10,164 bases of DNA. It comes from an uncultured Flavobacteriaceae bacterium. GTDB taxonomy: Bacteria > Bacteroidota > Bacteroidia > Flavobacteriales > Flavobacteriaceae. Shown in pieces: positions 1 through 5,100 of this stretch. The DNA is taken from the NCBI GenBank assembly GCA_913052425.1, contig CAJXEG010000039.1:1-10164 (forward strand), given 5' to 3'. The notes below the pieces were generated by a model. That model had not been told where the DNA came from. It saw nothing but the letters and a program-made list of their open reading frames with translations, and searched no databases. A program made the translations under genes and the position numbers. How positions within the stretch are numbered: position 1 is the stretch's first letter; each line of letters opens with the position of its first letter.

Positions 1-350
1 TCATAGTCAACATCCTTACCGAAGTGTTTTACAACATACTTACAAACTTCATCTTTATCATAGATAGGTTGGTAATCTCCAACAGATACATTCCCTAGTC
101 CAAATCTAATTTCTTTGTAGGTCATATCTGTATTAGTATCAATCAGCATGTGTACATGTTTATTAGTGTGATCACCTTTATCACTCTCACTCACATAGAA
201 AACATTTTCTACCTTGTATGTGGAGGAAATAAGTTTGTTAATCCAGTTGCGTGCAGTCATAAGGTGTACTTTGTAATGGGTTCTACAAGTAATAAAGTAG
301 TTCCAATCAAACATTCTAAGGAATTCAGCGTATCCGTTCTTCATTTTCAT
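1..350 (-). CDS. HUH-superfamily rolling-circle replication initiator (Rep), partial, C-terminus off the left edge
   Basis: I translated the minus strand from the ATG at 350 and got 116 residues open to the window edge. Three motifs in the right order point to an HUH endonuclease: a motif-1-like strand FITCR (residues 19-23), the metal-binding HVH (H65, H67) in the context KHVHML, and a YxxK motif (Y105, K108) in KYVVKHFGKD. Such proteins nick one strand at an origin and become 5'-linked through the tyrosine. They start rolling-circle replication of ssDNA phages and plasmids, or mobilise elements. A single catalytic Tyr and no visible zinc finger favour a small Rep over a relaxase. A stop lies in frame about ten codons upstream of the ATG; a second ATG two codons later is an alternative start. 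The gene points away from the tRNA-Asn, as expected for cargo of an element inserted at the tRNA 3' end. The family call is by motif only, and an IS200-like transposase is less likely. Confidence 0.72.
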   Translation of the reverse strand, partial: MKMKNGYAEFLRMFDWNYFITCRTHYKVHLMTARNWINKLISSTYKVENVFYVSESDKGDHTNKHVHMLIDTNTDMTYKEIRFGLGNVSVGDYQPIYDKDEVCKYVVKHFGKDVDY

Positions 351-497
351 AATCTTGAGTTTAGGCAATAGGAGACATTAAGGCATTTTCTGCCTACTGT
401 TTAATTTCAGGACTTAATTATATTGGATTAGAATGCTCTAAAATAGCTATAAAATCAAAGCACTTTTTGGGGTGTTTTGGTTGAAGAAGGTTGCTAA
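351..497. other. Intergenic stretch upstream of the rep gene
   Basis: I see no gene in this AT-rich spacer. It contains a short perfect hairpin, AGGCA-TTTTC-TGCCT, at about 379-393, directly upstream of the rep start. This could be a regulatory or origin-like structure, but nothing more can be supported. Confidence 0.3.
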
Positions 498-519
498 TTG
501 GGAACAATTTTGGGAACAA
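498..519. repeat. Two 10-bp direct repeats TTGGGAACAA, possible integrase arm sites
   Basis: The sequence TTGGGAACAA occurs at 498-507 and again at 510-519, a 12-bp period. Closely spaced short direct repeats beside the attachment core are typical of arm-type sites bound by the N-terminal domain of tyrosine integrases. The position, about 75 bp beyond the tRNA-Asn 3' end and on the side of the Rep gene, fits that reading. No integrase gene is visible in the window, so the function is an inference. Confidence 0.4.
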
Positions 520-522
520 AAG

Positions 523-549
523 AAAAAACCCCTCACAAAAGTGAAGGGC
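523..549 (-). terminator. Rho-independent terminator downstream of tRNA-Asn
   Basis: Read on the minus strand, CCCTTCAC and GTGAGGGG form an 8-bp stem with a TTTT loop, followed by a run of six T. One pair is G-U only in the minus-strand RNA, which favours that direction. It lies 45 bp beyond the tRNA 3' end and probably ends its transcript. Confidence 0.75.
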
Positions 550-593
550 TTAATTTGGTTGGTATCGTAAGTGTAGTCTAGCGGTTACGCTTG

Positions 594-667
594 CTCCTCC
601 TCTTGGGCTCGAACCAAGGACCCTCTGATTAACAGTCAGATGCTCTAACCAACTGAGCTAAGGAGGA
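594..667 (-). tRNA. tRNA-Asn, anticodon GTT
   Basis: The 74-nt minus-strand sequence folds as a full cloverleaf. The 7-bp acceptor stem TCCTCCT/AGGAGGA has discriminator G. The D-arm has AGCTCAGTTGGTTAGAGC. The anticodon stem TCTGA/TCAGA holds the loop CTGTTAA, giving anticodon GTT (Asn). The T-arm is CTTGG-TTCGAGC-CCAAG. The 3' CCA is not encoded, as is usual in Bacteroidota. The 3' end faces the Rep gene and the direct repeats, so this gene is a candidate attachment site for an integrated element. Confidence 0.97.
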
Positions 668-676
668 AATTGGACG

Positions 677-684
677 CAAATATA
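677..684 (-). promoter_or_regulatory. Promoter -7 box of tRNA-Asn (TATATTTG)
   Basis: The minus strand reads TATATTTG, an exact match to the Bacteroidota consensus TAnnTTTG. It ends ten bases upstream of the first tRNA base, so transcription would start just before the mature 5' end. The -33 region is only T-rich and has no clean TTTG. Confidence 0.65.
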
Positions 685-791
685 AAACTATCCCCCGAAA
701 AAATTGAAATTTTTTGACATATAAATTTTAGAGATGTTTTTCACGCTCATGGCAAAAATGTAATACTTTGAAATAAACGCAAAAAATCTAC

Positions 792-857
792 ATGAACTGC
801 CCTAAGATTTGTCATGCGAATATTAATAAACATTTCATTGATTCGTTGAAGTTTTAA
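792..857 (+). CDS. Possible 21-residue leader or microprotein ORF
   Basis: An ATG-started ORF of 21 codons (it begins MNCPKICHAN) ends at TAA one base before a plus-strand terminator. An imperfect TAnnTTTG-like box, TACTTTG, lies at 764-770. That would give a transcript of about 110 nt from roughly 776 to 886. The ORF has two Cys and two His but no family I recognise. The same unit could equally be a small non-coding RNA. Support is positional only. Confidence 0.2.
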   Translation: MNCPKICHANINKHFIDSLKF

Positions 858-858
858 A

Positions 859-886
859 CCCACGGGATCAAAGAGTGGGATTTTTT
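859..886 (+). terminator. Rho-independent terminator (plus strand)
   Basis: CCCAC (859-863) pairs with GTGGG (875-879) around an 11-nt loop, followed by a T6 run. No annotated plus-strand gene precedes it, which implies a short transcript from the 760-857 region. It faces the convergent terminator of the minus-strand gene to its right. Confidence 0.55.
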
Positions 887-892
887 AATAAT

Positions 893-919
893 AAAAAAAC
901 CCCTCCGCACGGAAGGGTT
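893..919 (-). terminator. Rho-independent terminator of the 939-1730 gene
   Basis: On the minus strand AACCCTTCC pairs with GGAGGGGTT across a 4-nt loop, with one G-U pair. A T7 run follows. It begins about 20 bp after the stop codon. Confidence 0.8.
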
Positions 920-938
920 ATATTTTAAGTATAATTAA

Positions 939-1730
939 TTATTTAAAAGATGAATCTATGAGTTCATAGATTTCAGATTGCTTTGCGTGAGCAAACTCTG
1001 TCAAATCTTTATCTTTGATTTCTTTTTGGAAAGCTTTAAAATATTTGTTGTTCATTAATTCGCCTTCACTGTAAGAGTAAGTGTCCAGTATCTCATCCAA
1101 AGATTTAAATCCATCCCAAGACATTCCGTTAAAAGATTTCATTTTGCCATCCTCCCAACTGGAAGAACTTAAAATGGTCGCACAACCCCATGATAACCCC
1201 TTTTTTTCCTCTAGTTGCGGTTCAACAACAAGTCTCCCCCATAATCTGTTATTTTCAATAAACTTTTTTCTATTGGTAAATTTGAAATGGTTGAGGATAT
1301 AGAAGTTTGAATCTGCTCCATCACCAGCCTGTCCATTACTTTCCCATATTTCATAGGGGGTGTCGGATGACATGCTGAATTTACTCCAATCAGGGGCTGT
1401 CAACCCTAATTTTTTTGCTGTTTTGTTGTCGAAAACTTCTCCGAAGTTGTTGTGAACATTAGCCAATTGTGAACTGCCAGAGAAGTGATGGACAAAAATA
1501 AATTTTGAAGATTCATTGACAGAGCGTAACATTGACCAGCCTGCCCATTTATTTTGTTTCATTGCCGCTATTGCCAGAGGTTTAAAGTATTCTTTGTTGG
1601 CTTTAATAAATGCACCTGCATCCCCAGTTACATTCACATAATGCATTCTAAAGTAAAAGCGTTCAGTATTCTGGCCGAAAGAACTGTTTACAATAGCAAA
1701 AGTCAGGATTGCAAATAATATTTTTTTCAT
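939..1730 (-). CDS. Secreted protein of two similar halves, function unknown
   Basis: The protein is 263 residues from the ATG at 1730. The frame is open up to a TTG at 1757, but that codon lies inside the promoter -7 box. The ATG also starts a clean signal peptide (MKKILFAILTFAIVNSSFG, cleavage before Q20), so 1730 is the start. The mature protein seems to be duplicated. Residues 30-70 (YVNVTGDAGAFIKANK... then KWAGWSML) resemble residues 145-187 (ILNHFKFTNRKKFIEN... then KGLSWGCATI): strand, helix, then a Trp-containing strand. That pattern suggests two ferredoxin-like (dimeric alpha/beta-barrel type) domains fused in one chain. No catalytic motif is evident. It probably acts in the periplasm or outside the cell. 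It stands alone with its own promoter and terminator. Confidence 0.85.
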   Translation of the reverse strand: MKKILFAILTFAIVNSSFGQNTERFYFRMHYVNVTGDAGAFIKANKEYFKPLAIAAMKQNKWAGWSMLRSVNESSKFIFVHHFSGSSQLANVHNNFGEVFDNKTAKKLGLTAPDWSKFSMSSDTPYEIWESNGQAGDGADSNFYILNHFKFTNRKKFIENNRLWGRLVVEPQLEEKKGLSWGCATILSSSSWEDGKMKSFNGMSWDGFKSLDEILDTYSYSEGELMNNKYFKAFQKEIKDKDLTEFAHAKQSEIYELIDSSFK

Positions 1731-1754
1731 TTCAAATAATTTATGGTTAGTTCC

Positions 1755-1786
1755 CAAATGTATTCAGGCCAGTTTTATAAAGCAAT
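1755..1786 (-). promoter_or_regulatory. Promoter of the 939-1730 gene
   Basis: The minus strand has TACATTTG (1755-1762), an exact TAnnTTTG -7 box. An ATTG at 1783-1786 lies 20 bp upstream as the -33 element. Transcription from about 1749 leaves a leader of about 20 nt before the ATG at 1730 and rules out the upstream TTG start. Confidence 0.65.
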
Positions 1787-1908
1787 TAAACTACTAAAAC
1801 TTTGTACAAAAATCAGAGGGGTAATCCTATTATTTGATGAGTATTCAAAATATTCAAACATCGAGGCAGTTAAGTCTTTTATGAGGACCTCAACTTTTTA
1901 TTAAACTT

Positions 1909-2568
1909 CTAAAATGCAATTCCAAAACCAATATTACCCACTAACATTCCACTTTCCGAAACTCCATTAATTCCAGGGATGTCCTCGCTAGCGAGCTCCG
2001 TATGGTTGGGATCGGAATTGTCTGTGGCCCTAAAGGTCACAGCCTTTGGTAAATTACCAAAACCATATCCCATTTCAATTCTGAAGTAAAAAATACCGCC
2101 TGTTTTCAGTCCCAGCCTAAGATTAGTCGTTCTCAGATCCACTTCCCCATTCCCGGAACCTCTGGAGCCATTCTTAAGAGTTATATTCATAAAATTTGCA
2201 TTATAACTCAGATTGGAGTGACTCACTCCCACATAAAGTCCTTTCCCTTTTTCTTTGATGAAGTAGGATATACCCCATTCAGAAAAACGAAATTCGGCTT
2301 CCTTATTGTAATCCTCATAGGAATATTGTGAGTAATCGAAGTAGGGCGCAAAGTGATTGTCAAAAAATGGCAGCGTATATTGTGCGCCAACAACAGCCAT
2401 ATAAGGAAAGCCAAACTTTAAACCCGCTGAAACTCTTTTGATGTCATATTCAACGGACAATGAGTCTTTTTCTGGGGGATAAGCCACAAACCCGAACACC
2501 TCTTTGTTGTTGTTACTATGGCCGAATAAGGGAACCATCAAAAAAAGCAAAAATCCTTTCTTCATCAC
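1909..2568 (-). CDS. Small outer-membrane beta-barrel-like protein
   Basis: The protein is 219 residues with an N-terminal signal peptide (about residues 1-18, MMKKGFLLFLMVPLFGHS). The start could be either of the first two Met. The mature part is rich in Gly, Tyr and Phe with alternating polar/apolar strands (for example GLYVGVSHSNLSYNA, TTNLRLGLKTG and FYFRIEMGYGFG). It ends in a strand with a terminal Phe, GNIGFGIAF, as expected for an outer-membrane barrel recognised by the BAM machinery. Of known types it most resembles the general OmpA/OmpW-like small barrels, but I recognise no specific family. A secreted soluble beta protein is the alternative. No confident terminator follows; there is only a weak imperfect hairpin near 1870-1895. 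Confidence 0.72.
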   Translation of the reverse strand: MMKKGFLLFLMVPLFGHSNNNKEVFGFVAYPPEKDSLSVEYDIKRVSAGLKFGFPYMAVVGAQYTLPFFDNHFAPYFDYSQYSYEDYNKEAEFRFSEWGISYFIKEKGKGLYVGVSHSNLSYNANFMNITLKNGSRGSGNGEVDLRTTNLRLGLKTGGIFYFRIEMGYGFGNLPKAVTFRATDNSDPNHTELASEDIPGINGVSESGMLVGNIGFGIAF

Positions 2569-2710
2569 AATTTTTGATTACAATATATAAAATTCACAAA
2601 AATCAAGTGCTGTTCTGTTGATAGGGAGGGGAATGGATTATTGGTAAAAATTATGATTGTATAAGTTAAAATAATTAATTCACAATGACTTATGAATGAT
2701 TATATATTAA

Positions 2711-2741
2711 TATTGTATGTAGAAAAATTGTTTATACAATA
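2711..2741. repeat. 8-bp perfect inverted repeat TATTGTAT/ATACAATA
   Basis: TATTGTAT at 2711-2718 and ATACAATA at 2734-2741 are exact reverse complements separated by 15 bp. They could be a dyad operator or a weak AU hairpin. The pair ends six bases before the larger inverted repeat begins. Confidence 0.6.
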
Positions 2742-2746
2742 GTCTG

Positions 2747-2858
2747 TTTTAAAAAATTGATTGTCCTTCGCCCTACCACAGTCGAATTAGTTTTTTCGTT
2801 TGATTTGTTATGGTTATTTGTTTTGAGTGGTAGGGCTAAAGGAATCAAACTTTTATAA
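2747..2858. repeat. Large interrupted inverted repeat, about 112 bp
   Basis: The core GCCCTACCAC (2770-2779) is an exact reverse complement of GTGGTAGGGC (2827-2836). Outward, CCTT (2765-2768) pairs with AAGG (2839-2842), and TTGATT (2757-2762) pairs with AATCAA (2843-2848), with bulges of one or two bases. An A/T-rich outer part extends to about 2747 and 2858. That is 20 strong base pairs around a 47-nt T-rich loop. It could be a structured RNA, a miniature inverted-repeat element (MITE) or a protein-binding dyad. No target-site duplication is obvious and no T-run follows at once, so a simple terminator is unlikely. Confidence 0.75.
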
Positions 2859-2913
2859 TTCCTTCATAAATGTATTAGTCTACAAATTCCCCTTTTTTCA
2901 CAAAATATAGGTC

Positions 2914-2940
2914 TAAAAAAACCCTCAAAATGGGAGGGTT
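2914..2940 (-). terminator. Rho-independent terminator of the 2965-3387 gene
   Basis: On the minus strand AACCCTC and GAGGGTT form a perfect 7-bp stem with a 7-nt loop, running into a T-run of seven or eight. It begins about 25 bp after the stop codon. Confidence 0.85.
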
Positions 2941-2964
2941 CACAACCTTAATTTATGACTAAAA

Positions 2965-3387
2965 TCATTCTTGGGTGATTTCTATTTTATCATTCAAAAC
3001 AAGATAAATCGGTACCAGAGGTAGTACAGCCAAGATGATGTGGAAGTATTGGGCAACATCAGGGACATCACTGACCCTGACAATATAGATGCCAAATAAA
3101 TTAATCAAACTCAAGCAGACATATATTTTTACTGCCGCAGACTTGGCTACTTTACTTCCATCATAAGGCAGTTTATTGGGTATGGCCAAAGAAATTTGGA
3201 TCAACCACATAAATGCAGCTGCCAAATGAATGGGTGCCGGATCCTTTGCAAAAAAACTAAATTCGGAGGCCACGACAACCAAGCCGAAGAGAAAATATCC
3301 CAAGTTGAAAAACACTCGATTTCTTTTTAACAGTCCATAGAGCGAAATAAGCACGCAAACGGAGGCAATAATAATTTGTGGTAACAT
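2965..3387 (-). CDS. Five-helix integral membrane protein, function unknown
   Basis: The protein is 140 residues from the ATG at 3387. The open frame reaches a TTG at 3423, but starting there adds a polar stretch in front of the first helix and is unlikely. Hydrophobic segments lie at about residues 3-20, 26-46, 53-70, 87-103 and 113-131, joined by short loops with few charges. The C-terminal tail NDKIEITQE is acidic. I recognise no family and see no catalytic or transport motif. It is divergent from the TRAP operon across a 253-bp gap and has its own terminator, so a functional link to the transporter is possible but unproven. Confidence 0.75.
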   Translation of the reverse strand: MLPQIIIASVCVLISLYGLLKRNRVFFNLGYFLFGLVVVASEFSFFAKDPAPIHLAAAFMWLIQISLAIPNKLPYDGSKVAKSAAVKIYVCLSLINLFGIYIVRVSDVPDVAQYFHIILAVLPLVPIYLVLNDKIEITQE

Positions 3388-3479
3388 AAAAATTGATTTT
3401 TGGTTTATTACATGAATATACAAAAATTAAAATGGTAAGTTCCTCTGCGCTCAGTCCCAATTCTGGTCACCTCAATTTC

Positions 3480-3500
3480 TGATCATAAAGTGTTGATCAA
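3480..3500. promoter_or_regulatory. Paired TGATCA palindromes, possible operator
   Basis: TGATCA occurs at 3480-3485 and 3494-3499, with centres 14 bp apart. The second copy extends to TTGATCAA. The pair lies in the divergent region between the membrane-protein gene and the TRAP operon, about 140 bp upstream of the latter. Paired dyads are common regulator sites, but GATC is a frequent short word, so confidence is low. Confidence 0.22.
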
Positions 3501-3640
3501 AGAGCGGGAGCCCCTTGTTTTATAACCCTAATTGCTTTCAAATGAGATCATTTTTTTTTCCAAACAATAAAACTGAAAAAATCTTCCTATTTTAGATTCA
3601 ATAGTATTGACTTTTTTTTAACAAAGCATTAAAAACTAAA

Positions 3641-4636
3641 ATGGAGATGTGGTCTAAAACAAAATACCTATTTACAGGATTATTACTGATTTTGTTGGTA
3701 TTGGCTTGTGATTCAACAACCGATAAAAACCCACAATACCTTTTCAAGGCCAGTCTCTTAGTCAAAGAAAATCATACTTGGTACAAGGCTTTTGTGTATT
3801 TTGGATCGCTGATCGAAGAGCGTTCCGGCGGGCGAATGAAATTGGAAGTTTACCCTTCGGAACAATTGGCCAAAGAACTCGAAGCCATTCGTTTGATCAG
3901 GTCAGGAGTCGTCGACATGACTATATCTGCAGGCTCTCTTACCAACTTTGCAGAGATACTCACCTTTTCGGACATGCCTTTTTTGCTCCAAGACACCATT
4001 GCCATGCACAAACTCATCAACAGTACTATCGGGAAGCGAATCGAAAGGGAGATGATCGAAAAAATCGGAGTCCGTCCCATGGGCTATTTCCAAAGAGGAG
4101 AACGACATTTGACCTCTAACCGCCCCATCAAGCATCCCGATGATCTGCAGGAATTAATCATTAGAGTTCCCAACGCTCCCTCCTATGTGGTGGCTTGGAA
4201 GGCGCTGGGAGCCAAACCCACACCTATGGCATTTTCAGAGGTATTTTCTTCCCTTCAACAAGGAACCATAGAAGCGCAGGAAAACCCTTTTGCCATGATC
4301 AAAAATGCCGGTTTTAGCGAAGTTCAAAAATACCTCAACCTTACCGGGCATCTTATCACTTGGGGATATCCGCTGGTGGGAGAAAAACAATTTCAAAGTT
4401 TATCGGAAGACCTAAAAACTATTTTTTTGCAAGCAGCCAAGGAAATGCAAGCTTATGAGCATCGATTATTTTTAAGTAATGAATCCAAAGTTCAAAAACA
4501 ATTACAAGATCAGGGAATGATTTTTGTTGAAGTGGACAAAATTGCATTTATGGAAAATGGCGAAAAAGCCGTTTATGAAAGTTTATCACCTGAGATGCAG
4601 GAGGTCTATAAATCCATAAAAAAAATCACCCAATGA
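3641..4636 (+). CDS. dctP: TRAP transporter solute-binding lipoprotein (DctP family)
   Basis: The protein is 331 residues, close to the usual length for the family. It captures a carboxylate-type solute in the periplasm and delivers it to the DctQM permease. The N-terminus is a lipoprotein signal, with hydrophobic residues 9-21 and lipobox VLAC with the acylated Cys at 23. Family hallmarks are LRSG-type RLIRSGVVDMTI (84-95), FSDMPFLL (109-116), RHLTSNRPIKHPDDL (155-169), the conserved IIRVP (R175, the residue that binds the substrate carboxylate in characterised members) and QQGTIEAQENP (206-216). Asp24 follows the lipid Cys. In E. coli that marks inner-membrane retention, which would suit a receptor for an inner-membrane transporter, though the rule is unproven in Bacteroidota. 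The gene's 3' end overlaps the next start by 4 nt. The substrate is unknown; C4-dicarboxylate, sialate, uronate and keto acids are all family possibilities. Confidence 0.93.
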   Translation: MEMWSKTKYLFTGLLLILLVLACDSTTDKNPQYLFKASLLVKENHTWYKAFVYFGSLIEERSGGRMKLEVYPSEQLAKELEAIRLIRSGVVDMTISAGSLTNFAEILTFSDMPFLLQDTIAMHKLINSTIGKRIEREMIEKIGVRPMGYFQRGERHLTSNRPIKHPDDLQELIIRVPNAPSYVVAWKALGAKPTPMAFSEVFSSLQQGTIEAQENPFAMIKNAGFSEVQKYLNLTGHLITWGYPLVGEKQFQSLSEDLKTIFLQAAKEMQAYEHRLFLSNESKVQKQLQDQGMIFVEVDKIAFMENGEKAVYESLSPEMQEVYKSIKKITQ

Positions 4637-5100
4637 GTTTCAAAATCTTTTTATCAAAGTTTTTAAAATACGGAACCCTTATAACCAGCCTTGGATTTGT
4701 AATTACCGTATCACTCCAGATCTTCGCGCGATTTTTTCTCAGTGATGTACCCCCTTGGACCGAAGAGGCATCAAGAATTTTATTTATATATGCCATAGCA
4801 TTTGCCAGTGGCTTGGCCTATCGGGGCAATTATTTTGTTTTTTTAGAAGCATTTTACGCCGTTTTTTCCGAAAAGCTTAAAAAAACCATAGACCTGATAT
4901 CACCACTTATGAGCCTTCTATTGTTCGGGTTTTGTGCTTTTTACTCCCTGCCCATGCTCGAAATGGGACTCGATGAAAATTCCCCCACACTACAGGTCAT
5001 TATGTTCATTCCTTTTTTAAGCATTTTGATTTTGAGTCTTTCCATCAGCTACTTTAGTTTTTTGGCCTTTTTGAAAAAAATTAAATTTTGGAAATCATGA
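4633..5100 (+). CDS. dctQ: TRAP transporter small permease (DctQ family)
   Basis: The protein is 155 residues with four hydrophobic segments (about 13-33, 48-62, 86-106 and 123-147), the standard DctQ layout. The family signature WTEEASR is at residues 42-48, just before the second helix. In TRAP transporters of known structure the small subunit braces the scaffold of the large elevator-type subunit in the inner membrane. The start codon overlaps the dctP stop as ATGA, and its own stop overlaps the dctM start the same way. The three genes are therefore probably translated by coupled reinitiation at matched levels. Confidence 0.92.
   Translation: MSFKIFLSKFLKYGTLITSLGFVITVSLQIFARFFLSDVPPWTEEASRILFIYAIAFASGLAYRGNYFVFLEAFYAVFSEKLKKTIDLISPLMSLLLFGFCAFYSLPMLEMGLDENSPTLQVIMFIPFLSILILSLSISYFSFLAFLKKIKFWKS

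Larger units (their letters stand above)
2569..2964. other. 396-bp gene-free, AT-rich region with inverted repeats
   Basis: No convincing ORF is present on either strand. The left part (2569-2600) should hold the promoter of the 1909-2568 gene, but only a degenerate TATATTG is visible. The middle has two nested-looking inverted repeats (2711-2741 and 2747-2858, listed separately). A looser ATAAGT/ACTTAT pair lies at about 2663-2693. The right end is a terminator for the gene at 2965-3387. Confidence 0.6.

Noticed and set aside
150..371. Plus-strand 73-residue ORF
   Set aside because: It lies antisense to the HUH Rep frame, which carries clear motifs; its own sequence has none.
571..593. tRNA-like words TAGTCTAGCGGTTA on the plus strand next to tRNA-Asn, hinting at a second tRNA or remnant
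   Set aside because: No acceptor, anticodon or T-arm can be built around it; it only forms a weak dyad with one G-U pair.
1081..1302. Plus-strand 73-residue ORF inside the duplicated secreted-protein gene
   Set aside because: It is antisense to a gene with a signal peptide, promoter and terminator; no features of its own.
2700..2860. CRISPR array or repeat-spacer structure
   Set aside because: The repeats here are inverted, not regularly spaced direct repeats; no array is present in the window.
3602..3609. TAGTATTG as the -7 promoter box of the TRAP operon
   Set aside because: One mismatch to TAnnTTTG and no -33 element at the right distance; TATTTTAG at 3588-3595 is equally weak, so no promoter was called.
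3778..4135. Several out-of-frame ORFs (one plus, two minus) within dctP
   Set aside because: They overlap a well-supported DctP gene and have basic, low-sense composition typical of shadow frames.
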